Source: Crassaminicella thermophila (GTDB lineage: Bacteria > Bacillota > Clostridia > Peptostreptococcales > Thermotaleaceae). Taken from it: a DNA stretch of 36,627 bases. Both the position numbers and the translations under genes were made by a program. This document shows, one piece after another, positions 1 through 8,508 of this stretch (positions are counted from its first letter, which is position 1; each line of letters begins with the position of its first letter). Location of the stretch: NCBI RefSeq assembly GCF_008152325.1, contig NZ_CP042244.1:1-36627 (forward strand), written 5' to 3'. Under the pieces are notes generated by a model. That model was not told the DNA's origin. It saw only the letters and a list, made by a program, of their open reading frames with translations, and searched no databases.

Positions 1-507
1 ATGGAGGACATTCAATATAGAAGAACAGAAGGAATACTATATAGGCATTTTAAGAAGATCAAAAGAATTGAAAGATTAAAATACGATATAGAGAATACAA
101 AGCAGACTATACATAAGATACAACAAGACCTTAGGAATGTTAATGTAGAGTTATCAGATTGTGTTAAAGCTATAGATTATAGCCAAGACAGAGTGCAATC
201 TAGCATTGTTACATCAAGTGCTGTAGAAAGAGAGCTAGAACGAATTACAGACAAGTTACTGAATGAACTTAAATATAAAATCCAAAGGAAATATAAGTTA
301 AAAGCAAGATTGAGAAAAATAGAGGAAGATGTTAAAAGGATTGAGAAAATATTTGTAGATTTAACAGAAGAAGAAAAACTAATTGTTGAATTAAAATATG
401 GAGAGAAAAAGACTATCAGGCAAATAGAAAGGATACTACCATATGCTAAAACTACTATACATAGAAAGAAAAGAGAGATAATAGAATATATAGTAAGCCA
501 GTTGTAA
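1..507 (+). CDS. Sigma-70 region-4-like phage late transcription regulator
   Basis: The C-terminal part (about residues 118-165) reads as a sigma-70 region 4 / ArpU-like helix-turn-helix: LTEEEKLIVELKYGEKK, then TIRQIERIL and a second helix with TTIHRKKREI. Residues 1-115 are charged, helical and coiled-coil-like, as in DUF1492/ArpU-type regulators that sit just before the packaging genes of Gram-positive phages. Its inferred job is to activate the late operon that starts after it. Base 1 is the ATG. Its ribosome site (AAGGGGG, 7-nt spacer) is found at the very end of the window, so the gene appears to follow ssb in a circular genome. Family role is inferred; no experiment is known for this protein. 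Confidence 0.8.
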   Translation: MEDIQYRRTEGILYRHFKKIKRIERLKYDIENTKQTIHKIQQDLRNVNVELSDCVKAIDYSQDRVQSSIVTSSAVERELERITDKLLNELKYKIQRKYKLKARLRKIEEDVKRIEKIFVDLTEEEKLIVELKYGEKKTIRQIERILPYAKTTIHRKKREIIEYIVSQL

Positions 508-510
508 AAT

Positions 511-541
511 GGGACAAATTCGGGACAAAATTAGGACAAAA
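511..541 (+). repeat. Three 11-bp direct repeats, GGGACAAA core
   Basis: Three copies of (G/A)GGACAAA start at 511, 522 and 533, exactly 11 bp apart, so they lie on one face of the helix. They follow the sigma-like gene's stop codon directly and precede a TATAAT at 559-564. They look like a binding array for a transcription factor, plausibly the sigma-like protein just upstream. The role is inferred; the spacing is seen directly. Confidence 0.6.
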
Positions 542-564
542 CAGCATAAATTCAATGCTATAAT
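536..564 (+). promoter_or_regulatory. Possible late promoter
   Basis: A perfect TATAAT lies at 559-564 between the 11-bp repeats and the terminator. The -35 position carries no good TTGACA; the last repeat (AGGACA, 533-538) is the nearest match but sits about 20 bp away. This fits an activator-dependent promoter better than a constitutive one. Weak evidence on its own. Confidence 0.35.
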
Positions 565-607
565 GTTATTATAGAAGTAGTTACCCCCTGATACCTTCTA
601 ATAACTA

Positions 608-635
608 AGGCAGTCGAGAAATCGGCTGTCTTTTT
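608..635 (+). terminator. Rho-independent terminator before the late operon
   Basis: AGGCAGTCGA pairs with TCGGCTGTCT (10 bp, two G-U pairs) across a GAAA tetraloop and is followed by a T run. It stands between the sigma-like gene and the packaging genes. It would stop early transcription from ssb and the regulator, or act as a control point for late read-through. Confidence 0.8.
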
Positions 636-655
636 CGTATAAATGAGGTGATCGC

Positions 656-871
656 ATGGAATTGCACAGATGCAAAGTTAAATTTCATAAAGGTAAAATA
701 GTATGTGCATCAGAGATTCTATGTTCAGATTGCCCTGAAAAAGATAAATGTGAGGATATAGATATTTATGTAGATAGTAAGTACTGGGGAAGCAAGGAAT
801 GCATGAGCCACGATAGTTATAGGAGAAAGAATAAGAGGATCAGGCAGAAAAGTTGGGGGAAGATAGGTTAG
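656..871 (+). CDS. Small Cys-rich phage protein
   Basis: The protein has 71 residues and the start is set by GAGGTGAT upstream. Five cysteines lie in the first 32 residues (HRCKVKFHKG, CASEILCSDCPEKDKC), consistent with a small metal-binding fold, and the C-terminus is strongly basic. No family was recognised. It lies between the late control region and the HNH gene and probably belongs to the packaging/late operon. Confidence 0.6.
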   Translation: MELHRCKVKFHKGKIVCASEILCSDCPEKDKCEDIDIYVDSKYWGSKECMSHDSYRRKNKRIRQKSWGKIG

Positions 872-880
872 GTGAAATAG

Positions 881-1258
881 ATGGCACTAAAGAAAACTTG
901 TACATGCGGAAGAATAATAGACTATAATCAAAAGCATTGTGAAGAATGCGAGAAGAAATACAAGCAAGAAAGAAGAGAAAGCGCTAAGCAATATGATAGA
1001 CATGTTAGATATAGCAAAGATAACATTAAGTACAGTAAATTCTATCATAGTGCTGAATGGGCAAAAGCAAGACAAGTTGCTATAGTTAGAGATCACGCTT
1101 TATGCCAGGACTGTTTAAAAGAGAATAGAATCACAGTATACGATACAGTACATCATATTATACCGATTAAACAAGATTGGGATAAAAGATTAGATATAGA
1201 TAACTTAGTATGTTTATGTGAGAGTTGCCATCAAAAGAGACATAAGGAGTTGAAATAA
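881..1258 (+). CDS. HNH endonuclease (packaging-associated)
   Basis: This 125-aa protein has an N-terminal zinc knuckle (Cys7, Cys9, Cys20, Cys23) and a C-terminal HNH fold: CQDC at 75-78, VHHIIPI with His91/His92, Asn108, and CESCHQKRH at 113-121. HNH proteins placed just before terS and terL are known in cos-type phages of Gram-positive bacteria to be needed with terminase for cos cleavage and packaging. The position here, just before a candidate cos site and terS, fits that role. Start chosen from AGGTGAAA upstream. Confidence 0.88.
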   Translation: MALKKTCTCGRIIDYNQKHCEECEKKYKQERRESAKQYDRHVRYSKDNIKYSKFYHSAEWAKARQVAIVRDHALCQDCLKENRITVYDTVHHIIPIKQDWDKRLDIDNLVCLCESCHQKRHKELK

Positions 1259-1259
1259 A

Positions 1260-1439
1260 ATGAATGATGTAAAAGAATTAATAAAAATGAGAAACACTTT
1301 TAGAGAAGCGGCTGATATTATAGATGAATTGCTAGATCTAAAAGAAAAAGAAAATAATGGACAAGATGTTAAGAAAGAATTAGAGAGTGTTATTGGAAGG
1401 TTTGCAATTAAGATGTTGGAACTTAATTCATTGCAGTAA
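1260..1439 (+). CDS. Small protein between HNH and terS
   Basis: A 59-codon gene follows the HNH gene by one base (stop TAA 1256-1258, ATG at 1260), with AAGGAG inside the HNH 3' end as ribosome site. The product is helical and acidic-basic mixed, beginning MNDVKELIKMRNTFREA. No known family was recognised. The tight spacing and good ribosome site argue that it is real and co-translated with HNH. Confidence 0.6.
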   Translation: MNDVKELIKMRNTFREAADIIDELLDLKEKENNGQDVKKELESVIGRFAIKMLELNSLQ

Positions 1440-1440
1440 A

Positions 1441-1540
1441 GGGGTAGGGGGTATCAAAAAAGTTTTTAGTGAATCTAGAAAGACCGCAGGGCCCTCTCTC
1501 GCTTTTTAAAAATTCCCTAAATGAAAAAAAATCAAGACAG
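1441..1540 (+). other. Candidate cos packaging site
   Basis: This non-coding stretch between HNH and terS contains GGGGTAGGGGGTATC and then a sharply GC-rich island around 1482-1502 (ACCGCAGGGCCCTCTCTCGC) with a GGGCCC palindrome, followed by an A/T tract. In cos phages with the HNH-terS-terL order the cohesive-end site lies here. The GC island is seen directly; the cos assignment is inferred from position. Confidence 0.5.
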
Positions 1541-1551
1541 GAGGTGAGGGA

Positions 1552-2013
1552 ATGGCAAGACCTTCAAAAAGCATAAAAACTATGAGCAAGAATTTAACTA
1601 AAGAAGAAAGAGCAATCAGGCTAGAAACAGAAGAAAAATTACGAGGTGGAGCCGATAAAATTTCCCCACCTAAACATTTGAATGCAAGACAGAAAAAAAT
1701 ATTTAATTATATAGTCGAAGAACTTGAAGCGAGTGGAATACTTGGGAATCTAGATATTTACATCTTAGGGGCTTGTGCTATTGCTATTGATAGATTACAA
1801 CAAATAGAAAAAATGATTAACAAAGATATAAAAATGTTAATGAATAAAGATCTCATGAGAGCTAAAGAAAAATATACAAAAGATTTCTTTAGATGTTGTA
1901 ATGAACTAAGTTTAAGTCCACAGTCGAGAGCAAAATTAGGTAATATTAATTTACAAGCGAAACAACAGCAAGAAGATCCATTGCTTAGAGTATTAGCTGG
2001 TGGTAAAGAATGA
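1552..2013 (+). CDS. terS: Terminase small subunit, P27 family
   Basis: The 153-aa product begins MARPSKSIKTMSKNLTKEE and has the typical SPPKHLNARQKKIFNYIVEEL stretch, then a helical segment around LGNLDIYILGACAIAIDRL, as in P27-type small terminases. It would recognise the packaging site and deliver DNA to TerL. The start has AGGAGGTGAGGGA upstream. The last 4 bases overlap the TerL start (ATGA), implying translational coupling. Confidence 0.88.
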   Translation: MARPSKSIKTMSKNLTKEERAIRLETEEKLRGGADKISPPKHLNARQKKIFNYIVEELEASGILGNLDIYILGACAIAIDRLQQIEKMINKDIKMLMNKDLMRAKEKYTKDFFRCCNELSLSPQSRAKLGNINLQAKQQQEDPLLRVLAGGKE

Positions 2014-3704
2014 TACTTTTAGATAAAGCTATTAAATACGCTACTGATGTTGTAGAAGGTAAAGAAATAACAACTAAAGAAGTAATAATTCAATGCAAGT
2101 GGTTCTTGATAGATTATAATAAGAGACAACATAAAGATGATTTTGAATTTTATTTTGATACATCAGAAATGGAAAAGATAGAAGGTATATTGAAATTATT
2201 AAATTTTGCAACAGGTTTAAATATAGTTGGTAAAACAATATTAGATGGATTATGGGGCTTTCAAGCCTTTTTTTTATGCAATATATTTGGTTGGAGATTT
2301 AAAACAGATAAGCGAAAATTCAGATATAGAGATGTTACGTTATTTATCCCAAGAAAAAATGCTAAAACATTCATATGTGCATTAATACTAATAATACTTA
2401 TGTTGACGGAAGACAAACACAGTGAATTTTATTCTATATGCTTAGATAGGGAACTTGCTGGAGAGGTTAAAAAAGCTATTACTCAAATAATACAAGCAAG
2501 TCCAGTAGTAGAAAAGTATTTCAAATTGTCAACTACTCTAAGCGGAAAGATAATTTGCAAACTTACAAATAGTTACTATCAAGCAAGAACTGCTGAAGCA
2601 AATAGAAATAACTCTATCAGACCGAGTGCTTTCATAGCCGACGAGATAGGAGCATTTAGAGATTATAAAAACATAACAGCCATGCAATCAGGACAATTAA
2701 GTGTTAGAAACCCTTTAAGGTTTAAACTGACAACTGCATATGCCGAAAGTGAATCTATAATGCTTGAAGAACTGGACTATATTAGAAAAGTATATGATGG
2801 CGTTATTGAAGATAAAAGAATGTTTGCTTTGCTTTATTATGCAGAAGATGAACATAAATGGGATGATATAGGCTTGCAACAAGCTAATCCACTACGAATT
2901 AAAGAAAATTATCAAGAAATAAAAGATAATCGTAAAAAAGCATTAGAAAAACCTTCTGAACGTACAGAATTTCTAACTAAACACATGAATATATTTGTTG
3001 ATGATATAAAAGAAAATAAATATATAGATTTCACATATTGGAAAAAAGGTGAATTAGAGAAAATAGATTTAGAAGGCAAAGAGGTTGTGGTAGGGGTAGA
3101 CTTATCGCTTACTACTGACCTTACAGCAGTAGATATTATGTACAAGAAAAATGGGCAGTATTTTCTTAAATCACATGCTTTTTTACCCGAAGATACTTTA
3201 CCGTTAAGACGAGAAAAAATAGATTATAGGCAAATGGAGAAACTAGGATATTGCACTATTACAAAAGGCAATATAGTGGATTACTTAGTTGTTGAGGACT
3301 ATATAAGAAATATTGAAGAAAGTAATTGCAAAATTAAATGTATAGTATCTGACCCATATAATGCATTACAGATGATGCAGAGTTTAGCAAATGATTACGA
3401 GGTTATAATGCTAAAACAAACTTATTCGCAGTTAAGTCCTAGTATAAAAAGTTTTAGAGATGATGTATATAAAGGCAATATATTCTATGAAAAAAATAAA
3501 CTGTTAGACTGGTGTATGAGCAATGCAACAACAGTTAAAGGAAGAACAACAGATGATATATTACTTGCTAAAGAAAACAAAAACAAACATAGAATAGACT
3601 TAGTTGTTGCAGCAATATTTGCTTATAGTCAGCTTTATTTGATAGATGAAAGTATTAATATTCAGGAAGTTACAGAGGATTATTTGAACATGATGGGCTG
3701 GTAA
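2010..3704 (+). CDS. terL: Terminase large subunit
   Basis: At 564 aa this is a full-length large terminase, the ATP-driven packaging motor and nuclease. The Walker A variant PRKNAKT is at about 114-120 and the Walker B region AFIADE at 207-212. The C-terminal RNase H-like nuclease shows VVVGVDLSLTTD (Asp364), IVSDPY (Asp448) and HRIDLVVAA (Asp530), the expected acidic triad. The gene contains a T8 run at 2268-2275 and stays in frame. It overlaps terS by 4 bases. Confidence 0.95.
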   Translation: MILLDKAIKYATDVVEGKEITTKEVIIQCKWFLIDYNKRQHKDDFEFYFDTSEMEKIEGILKLLNFATGLNIVGKTILDGLWGFQAFFLCNIFGWRFKTDKRKFRYRDVTLFIPRKNAKTFICALILIILMLTEDKHSEFYSICLDRELAGEVKKAITQIIQASPVVEKYFKLSTTLSGKIICKLTNSYYQARTAEANRNNSIRPSAFIADEIGAFRDYKNITAMQSGQLSVRNPLRFKLTTAYAESESIMLEELDYIRKVYDGVIEDKRMFALLYYAEDEHKWDDIGLQQANPLRIKENYQEIKDNRKKALEKPSERTEFLTKHMNIFVDDIKENKYIDFTYWKKGELEKIDLEGKEVVVGVDLSLTTDLTAVDIMYKKNGQYFLKSHAFLPEDTLPLRREKIDYRQMEKLGYCTITKGNIVDYLVVEDYIRNIEESNCKIKCIVSDPYNALQMMQSLANDYEVIMLKQTYSQLSPSIKSFRDDVYKGNIFYEKNKLLDWCMSNATTVKGRTTDDILLAKENKNKHRIDLVVAAIFAYSQLYLIDESINIQEVTEDYLNMMGW

Positions 3705-3716
3705 GGAGGTGAGAAA

Positions 3717-4946
3717 ATGAGCATATTTAGTTGGTTGAAAAGCAAATTTAAAAATGAGACTGTAGATACAAACAACCCAGCACTTTTGGAATGGCTAGGA
3801 ATAGACCCTAATACAAATAAAAACAAGTTGTCTGATGCAACCTATTTTGCTTGTATAAAGAAGTTATCTGAAAGTGTAGGAAAACTAACCTTAAAAATGT
3901 ATCAAAATACAGATAAAGGAATTATAAAAAGTAATAAAAGCGAGCTTTATAATGTATTAAAATTGCGACCTAATCCGTACATGGCAGCTACTACATTTTG
4001 GAGTACGGTCGAAATGAATAGAAATCACTATGGCAATGCTTACGTGTGGTGTAGATATATTGGCCCTAAATTGCAAGATTTATGGATCATGCCTAGTACA
4101 GATGTAACTGTTGTGGTAGATGATAAAGGGATATTAGGTGCAAAAGGACGCATTTGGTATAAATATAGAGACAGTAAAAGCAATAAGCTGTATACATTTA
4201 ATTCTGACGAGGTAATGCATTTTAAGACTTCTACAACGTTTGATGGTATTATAGGTAAAAGTGTTAGAGAGATACTAAAGCAGACAGTAGAAGGAAGTTT
4301 AGAAAGCCAAAATTTTATGAATAACTTATATAAGAGCGGGCTAACAGGCAAAGCCGTATTAGAGTATACGGGTGAGTTAAATAAAGAAGCTAAAGAAAGA
4401 TTAGTTAAAGGTTTCGAAGAATTTGCTAATGGTTCAAAGAATGCAGGAAAAATTATACCTGTCCCACTAGGCATGAAATTAACTCCTTTAAATATTAAAT
4501 TGACTGATAGTCAGTTTTTTGAGCTAAAAAAATATACAGCATTACAGATTGCAGCTGCATTTGGAATTATGCCTAATCAGATAAATGACTTTGAAAAATC
4601 TAGTTATGCAAGTGCAGAAATGCAAAACTTAGCTTTTTATACAGATACACTTCTCTATATTTTAAAGCAATATGAAGAAGAAATAACATATAAAGTATTA
4701 AGTAGCCAAATGATTAATCAAGGCTACTTTTTTAAATTCAATGTAAATTCGATCTTAAGGGCAGATTTAGAAACACAGATGAAAAGTTTAGCAACAGCAG
4801 TGCAAAATGGCATTTATACGCCAAATGAAGCACGAGAATATTTAGACAAACCTACACATGAAGGCGGTGATATATTAATGGCTAATGGCAATTATATACC
4901 GCTTACAATGGTGGGTAACCAGTATAAGAAAGGAGGTAACAGCTAA
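3717..4946 (+). CDS. Portal protein, HK97 family
   Basis: This 409-aa protein shows the family marks SDATYFACIKKLSESVGKL, LRPNPYMAATTFW, NHYGNAYVW and a C-terminal region with ALQIAAAFGIMPNQI. It forms the ring through which DNA enters the head and to which the neck attaches. AAGGAGGTGAG sets the start. It is followed, with a 1-base TAATG overlap, by the head protease, the usual portal-protease-capsid order of HK97-type heads. Confidence 0.93.
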   Translation: MSIFSWLKSKFKNETVDTNNPALLEWLGIDPNTNKNKLSDATYFACIKKLSESVGKLTLKMYQNTDKGIIKSNKSELYNVLKLRPNPYMAATTFWSTVEMNRNHYGNAYVWCRYIGPKLQDLWIMPSTDVTVVVDDKGILGAKGRIWYKYRDSKSNKLYTFNSDEVMHFKTSTTFDGIIGKSVREILKQTVEGSLESQNFMNNLYKSGLTGKAVLEYTGELNKEAKERLVKGFEEFANGSKNAGKIIPVPLGMKLTPLNIKLTDSQFFELKKYTALQIAAAFGIMPNQINDFEKSSYASAEMQNLAFYTDTLLYILKQYEEEITYKVLSSQMINQGYFFKFNVNSILRADLETQMKSLATAVQNGIYTPNEAREYLDKPTHEGGDILMANGNYIPLTMVGNQYKKGGNS

Positions 4947-5680
4947 TGAAAATAGAAATTAAAGGTCCTATTATATCTAGTAGTGTGCAATGGATTTATG
5001 ATTTATTTGAAATGGAAGCTACTAGCCCTAAGAAGGTAAAAGAACAACTTAAAAATGCAAAAGATAATGAGGATGTTGAAGTTGAGATAAACAGCGGTGG
5101 TGGTTCTGTATTTGCAGGATCAGAAATATATACTATGCTAAAAGATTATGGAGGAAATGTAACAGTAAAAATAGTTGGTTTAGCCGCTAGTGCTGCAAGT
5201 GTAATTGCAATGGCTGGGAACAAGGTTATGATGTCGCCTACTGGTCAAATAATGATACATAACGCTAGCATTAGTGGAGTGAATGGAGATAAAAATACAC
5301 TTAACCATGAAGCGGGAGTTTTAGAAAGTATTGATAGCACAATAGCTTATGCGTATGAGTTAAAAACTGGCATGACAGAAAAAGAATTATTAGACATGAT
5401 GAATAAAGAAACTTGGCTATCTCCTAAAAAAGCATTAGATTATGGCTTTATTGATGAAATTATGTTCACTGAAAATAATCAAAACAGCTTTGTAGCAAGT
5501 GTAAATTGTGAAATAATACCACAACAAGTTATTGATAAGCTAAGAAATGAATTGCTAGGAAAAGGTGGTATAAGCAATTTATTAAATAATACGGAAGAAA
5601 CTGCAGAAAAGTCTACAAAAAAATCAAGCAACGAATTAGAATTAGCAAAAGCTAAATTAAAATTAAAAATAAATTTATAG
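4946..5680 (+). CDS. Head maturation protease, ClpP-like
   Basis: The 244-aa product has a ClpP/S14 fold: INSGGGSVFAGSEIY at 49-62, GLAASAASVIAMAG with the likely nucleophile Ser82, and QIMIHNAS with the likely catalytic His105. These enzymes cut the N-terminal scaffold domain of the capsid protein during head assembly. The C-terminal 60 residues are Lys/Glu-rich. It lies directly between portal and capsid genes and overlaps portal by one base. Confidence 0.93.
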   Translation: MKIEIKGPIISSSVQWIYDLFEMEATSPKKVKEQLKNAKDNEDVEVEINSGGGSVFAGSEIYTMLKDYGGNVTVKIVGLAASAASVIAMAGNKVMMSPTGQIMIHNASISGVNGDKNTLNHEAGVLESIDSTIAYAYELKTGMTEKELLDMMNKETWLSPKKALDYGFIDEIMFTENNQNSFVASVNCEIIPQQVIDKLRNELLGKGGISNLLNNTEETAEKSTKKSSNELELAKAKLKLKINL

Positions 5681-5691
5681 GAGGAATGAAG

Positions 5692-6795
5692 ATGTTAAAA
5701 TCAGTTGAAATGAAACAAGAATTAGAGGTTTTGAAAAACGAAGCGAGAAAACTATTGGAAGATAAAGAAGCTAAATTAGAGGATATTGAAGCTAAAAATG
5801 CAGAAATAGAAACACTGCAAGCGAAAATCATTATGCAAGAGAAATTAGAGCAGGAGGAAAAAGAAGAAATGGAAAATGCAACATTTGAAGAAGAAACACT
5901 ACAAGATGATGTAACAAAAGAATTTATAAATGGTTTAAGAACGAAATTCGAAAATGCTATGAGTGAAGGTTCTAGTACAGATGGGGGTTATACTGTACCA
6001 CAGGATATTTTAACTAAAATTAACGAGCTAAGAGAAAGAAAAGATGCTTTACAAAACTTAATTACAGTTGAAAAAGTAACTGCTCCAACTGGTAGTAGAG
6101 TATTTAAAGCAAGAGCACAACAAACAGGATTTGCAGAAGTTGCTGAAAATGGTTCAATCCCTGAAAAAGCTACACCACAATTCACTCAATTAACTTATTC
6201 AGTTAAGAAATATGCTGGCTTTTTGAAAGTTACAAATGAATTACTAAAAGATAGTGATATCGCAATAAGAAGCACAGTCGAAAAATGGCTAGGTGATGAA
6301 TCAAGAGTAACTAGAAACAAATTAATACTTGCAGAACTTGATAAGAAGGCTAAGACAGCAATTGCAAGTGTAGATGATATTAAGGATGTATTAAATGTAC
6401 AACTTGATCCTGCTTTCAGATATACAAGTGTAATAGTAACAAATCAAGATGGTTTTAACTGGTTAGATAAGCAAAAAGATAGTGATGGTAATTATTTATT
6501 GCAACCTTCTGTATCTTCCCCAACTGGAAAACAGTTATTTGGTGTCGATATAGTAATGGTATCTAATAAAGATTTGCCTTCTGACACTACAAACGGTACA
6601 AAAGCACCTTTCATAATCGGTGATTTAAAAGAAGCTATAGTAATGTTCGAAAAGGAAGGCATGGAGTTAAGAGCAAGTGATGTTGCGGGAGATGCATATT
6701 TAACTGATGTAACTCTATTCAGAGCAATTGAACGTGAAGAAGTTAAGACTAGAGATAGCGAAGCATTTGTATATGGACAAGTAGCAATAGCATAG
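5692..6795 (+). CDS. Major capsid protein, HK97 fold
   Basis: The first about 65 residues form a Glu/Lys coiled coil (the delta domain that acts as internal scaffold), followed by the mature region from about AMSEGSSTDGGYTVPQDI. Later marks include APTGSRVFKARAQQTGFAEV and KYAGFLKVTNELLKDS, typical of HK97-type capsids. The start at 5692 (MLKSVEM) is preferred over an ATG at 5686, because AGGAGG at 5679-5684 gives a 7-nt spacer to 5692 but only 1 nt to 5686. A terminator follows directly. Confidence 0.93.
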   Translation: MLKSVEMKQELEVLKNEARKLLEDKEAKLEDIEAKNAEIETLQAKIIMQEKLEQEEKEEMENATFEEETLQDDVTKEFINGLRTKFENAMSEGSSTDGGYTVPQDILTKINELRERKDALQNLITVEKVTAPTGSRVFKARAQQTGFAEVAENGSIPEKATPQFTQLTYSVKKYAGFLKVTNELLKDSDIAIRSTVEKWLGDESRVTRNKLILAELDKKAKTAIASVDDIKDVLNVQLDPAFRYTSVIVTNQDGFNWLDKQKDSDGNYLLQPSVSSPTGKQLFGVDIVMVSNKDLPSDTTNGTKAPFIIGDLKEAIVMFEKEGMELRASDVAGDAYLTDVTLFRAIEREEVKTRDSEAFVYGQVAIA

Positions 6796-6819
6796 AGGGG
6801 TGATTCCCCTCTCATTTTT
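6794..6819 (+). terminator. Terminator after capsid gene
   Basis: AGAGGGG and CCCCTCT form a perfect 7-bp stem around TGATT, followed by CATTTTT. It begins at the last bases of the capsid stop. Such sites often act as partial terminators that raise capsid mRNA relative to the genes downstream; that use is inferred. Confidence 0.75.
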
Positions 6820-6839
6820 GGAAAGAGGGTGATTTTTTT

Positions 6840-6992
6840 TTGAAAGTCAAAGCCTTAATAGATTGTATAGGTATAGGATATAACTTAAAAGCTGGCGAAA
6901 CAGCAGAATTAGAAAAGGAAATAGCAGAGAAATTAATTAGATTTGGTTATGCAGAAGAAATAAAAAGCTCAAAGAAAACACCTAAAAAATAA
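6840..6992 (+). CDS. Small head-associated protein (50 aa, TTG start)
   Basis: A TTG start at 6840 follows GAGGGTGAT with a T-rich spacer and opens a 50-codon frame (MKVKALIDCIGIGYNLKAGE, then AELEKEIAEKLIRFGYAEE, then a Lys-rich tail). Short proteins of this pattern lie between capsid and connector genes in many Gram-positive phages. Function unknown; a head decoration or stability role is only a guess from position. Confidence 0.6.
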   Translation: MKVKALIDCIGIGYNLKAGETAELEKEIAEKLIRFGYAEEIKSSKKTPKK

Positions 6993-7009
6993 AAATAGGT
7001 GGTGATAAC

Positions 7010-7297
7010 ATGGAACTAACAGAAATAAAAGAATTTTTAAGACTAGAGCAAGACTATACGGAAGAAGATATATTTTTAAATAGTTTACTTGTTGCAGCAA
7101 AAGAATACATAAAAAATGCTACTGGATTAGATTATGACGACACAAATGAGTTATATAAGTTAGCGATTAAAATACTTGTAACACATTGGTATGAAAACAG
7201 AGAAGCAATATCAGAAAAGAAAACTGATAAAATAGCATTCTCGCTCAACTCTATATTAATACAATTGCAATATTGTTATGAAGGTGATACTGTATGA
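7010..7297 (+). CDS. Head-tail connector protein, gp6-like
   Basis: The 95-aa product begins with MELTEIKEFLRLEQDYTEED and contains LLVAAKEYIKNATGL and ILVTHWYENREA, the pattern of HK97 gp6 / SPP1 gp15-type adaptors that form a ring under the portal. GGTGGTGATAAC precedes the ATG. It overlaps the next gene by 4 bases and is the first of four neck genes. Confidence 0.85.
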   Translation: MELTEIKEFLRLEQDYTEEDIFLNSLLVAAKEYIKNATGLDYDDTNELYKLAIKILVTHWYENREAISEKKTDKIAFSLNSILIQLQYCYEGDTV

Positions 7298-7623
7298 ATC
7301 CAGGAAGATTAAGACATAGGATAGATGTATACGGAAAAATCGAAATAGAAAATGAATTGGAGGAAGTAGACTATATAGACAGTAAAATTAAGACTATATG
7401 GGCTGCTATAATTCCACAGACTGCAAGTTTGCAAAGAGGACAAGTAGAAACTATATTAAGTAATACTACGCATAAAATAATTGTGAGATACAGCGCTGGG
7501 AAAGATATTACCCAAGATATGTATATTATGTTTAGAGGTAAAAGGTTTGATATAAAATACATCCTCAATCCATATTTTAAAAATGAATTTCTAGAGATAT
7601 TCTGTGAAGAAGTGATAGAGTAA
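7294..7623 (+). CDS. Head closure protein, SPP1 gp16-like
   Basis: This 109-aa protein has the family marks NPGRLRHRIDVYGK at the start, IWAAIIPQTA in the middle and GKRFDIKYILNPY near the end. It would form the second neck ring that seals the packaged head. It is coupled to its neighbours by overlaps of 4 bases (upstream) and 1 base (downstream). Confidence 0.85.
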   Translation: MNPGRLRHRIDVYGKIEIENELEEVDYIDSKIKTIWAAIIPQTASLQRGQVETILSNTTHKIIVRYSAGKDITQDMYIMFRGKRFDIKYILNPYFKNEFLEIFCEEVIE

Positions 7624-8078
7624 TGGCTATAGAAGATGGGTTTGATTTTAGCGATTTAGATAATTTTCAAAAGAAGTTACTCCAGAAGGCTCAAAAAGAG
7701 TTTCCTAGAGAAACTTATAGATTTATGAGAAAAGCAGGTACAAAAAAGAAAAGGTATATAAAAAGAAGGGCAAATCAACTAGTTAAAAAAGATAAAAATA
7801 ATAGCAGCAAAGAGGGTAGAGCAAACTATCATAAATCTTGGAAGAGAGGAAAAGCATATAAAAGAAATAAAGATAATTCATACAATGTACAAGTAAGGAA
7901 TAATAGCTATCATGGTCATTTAATAGAATATGGCCATAGGCAAGTAACTAAAGATGGAAAAGAAGTAGGATTTGTACCTGGAAAACATGTTCTTGAAAAA
8001 GCTTCGAAAGAATTTCAAAGTCAATTCTACAAAATGATTGAAGATTGGCTTGACGAAATGTTAGAAAAAGGGTTGTGA
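7623..8078 (+). CDS. Neck/tail component, HK97 gp10-like
   Basis: The 151-aa basic protein has a long Lys/Arg stretch (about residues 40-85) and the gp10-type motif NNSYHGHLIEYGHRQV followed by KEVGFVPGKHVLEKA, typical of HK97 gp10-like minor tail or neck proteins. It lies between head closure and tail terminator genes, which fits. The ATG overlaps the previous stop by one base (TAATG). Confidence 0.85.
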   Translation: MAIEDGFDFSDLDNFQKKLLQKAQKEFPRETYRFMRKAGTKKKRYIKRRANQLVKKDKNNSSKEGRANYHKSWKRGKAYKRNKDNSYNVQVRNNSYHGHLIEYGHRQVTKDGKEVGFVPGKHVLEKASKEFQSQFYKMIEDWLDEMLEKGL

Positions 8079-8082
8079 TACA

Positions 8083-8505
8083 GTGATAACCTTAAAAGAT
8101 ATAAAAAAAGCTATAAATAGTCTTATTTCAGCTAATTTTACAGCTGAAATAACTAGCAGAGATATTAAAGAGGGGTTTAAAAGACCTTCTTTTTTTGTGG
8201 AATTTGATAATGTTAAAAAGTCTCCTGCTGGAGAGGATCAGATAAATAGGGAATTGACTGTTAGAATATATTACTTCCCTTCTAATAGGTATCAATACAG
8301 CGTTGAGATACTAGAAGTACAGGAAAAGTTAGAAGAAGTATTTGATACAAAATTAAAGGTACAAGATAGATATTTTAATATTGATGAAGTCGAAAGTATT
8401 GTAACTGATGGCGTATTACAGTTTTATTTTGACATTCGATATGAAGAAGGAAGAGAAATTCCTGACGCAGAGCTTATGGAAAATCTTTATATAAAGGAGG
8501 AATAA
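8083..8505 (+). CDS. Tail terminator / neck protein (DUF6838-like)
   Basis: The 140-aa protein uses a GTG start. It reads as the small protein that caps the tail tube in PBSX-like myophages: MITLKDIKKAINSLI, then RPSFFVEFDNVKKS, and LTVRIYYFPSN. Position directly before the sheath supports this. Family name is from memory of similar proteins and moderately sure. Confidence 0.7.
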   Translation: MITLKDIKKAINSLISANFTAEITSRDIKEGFKRPSFFVEFDNVKKSPAGEDQINRELTVRIYYFPSNRYQYSVEILEVQEKLEEVFDTKLKVQDRYFNIDEVESIVTDGVLQFYFDIRYEEGREIPDAELMENLYIKEE

Positions 8506-8508
8506 TGT

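Noticed and set aside
4040-4474. Long minus-strand open frames inside structural genes (for example 4040-4474 and 14928-15302)
   Set aside because: They lie opposite clear portal and baseplate J genes, have no ribosome sites, and their compositions are those of antisense shadows.
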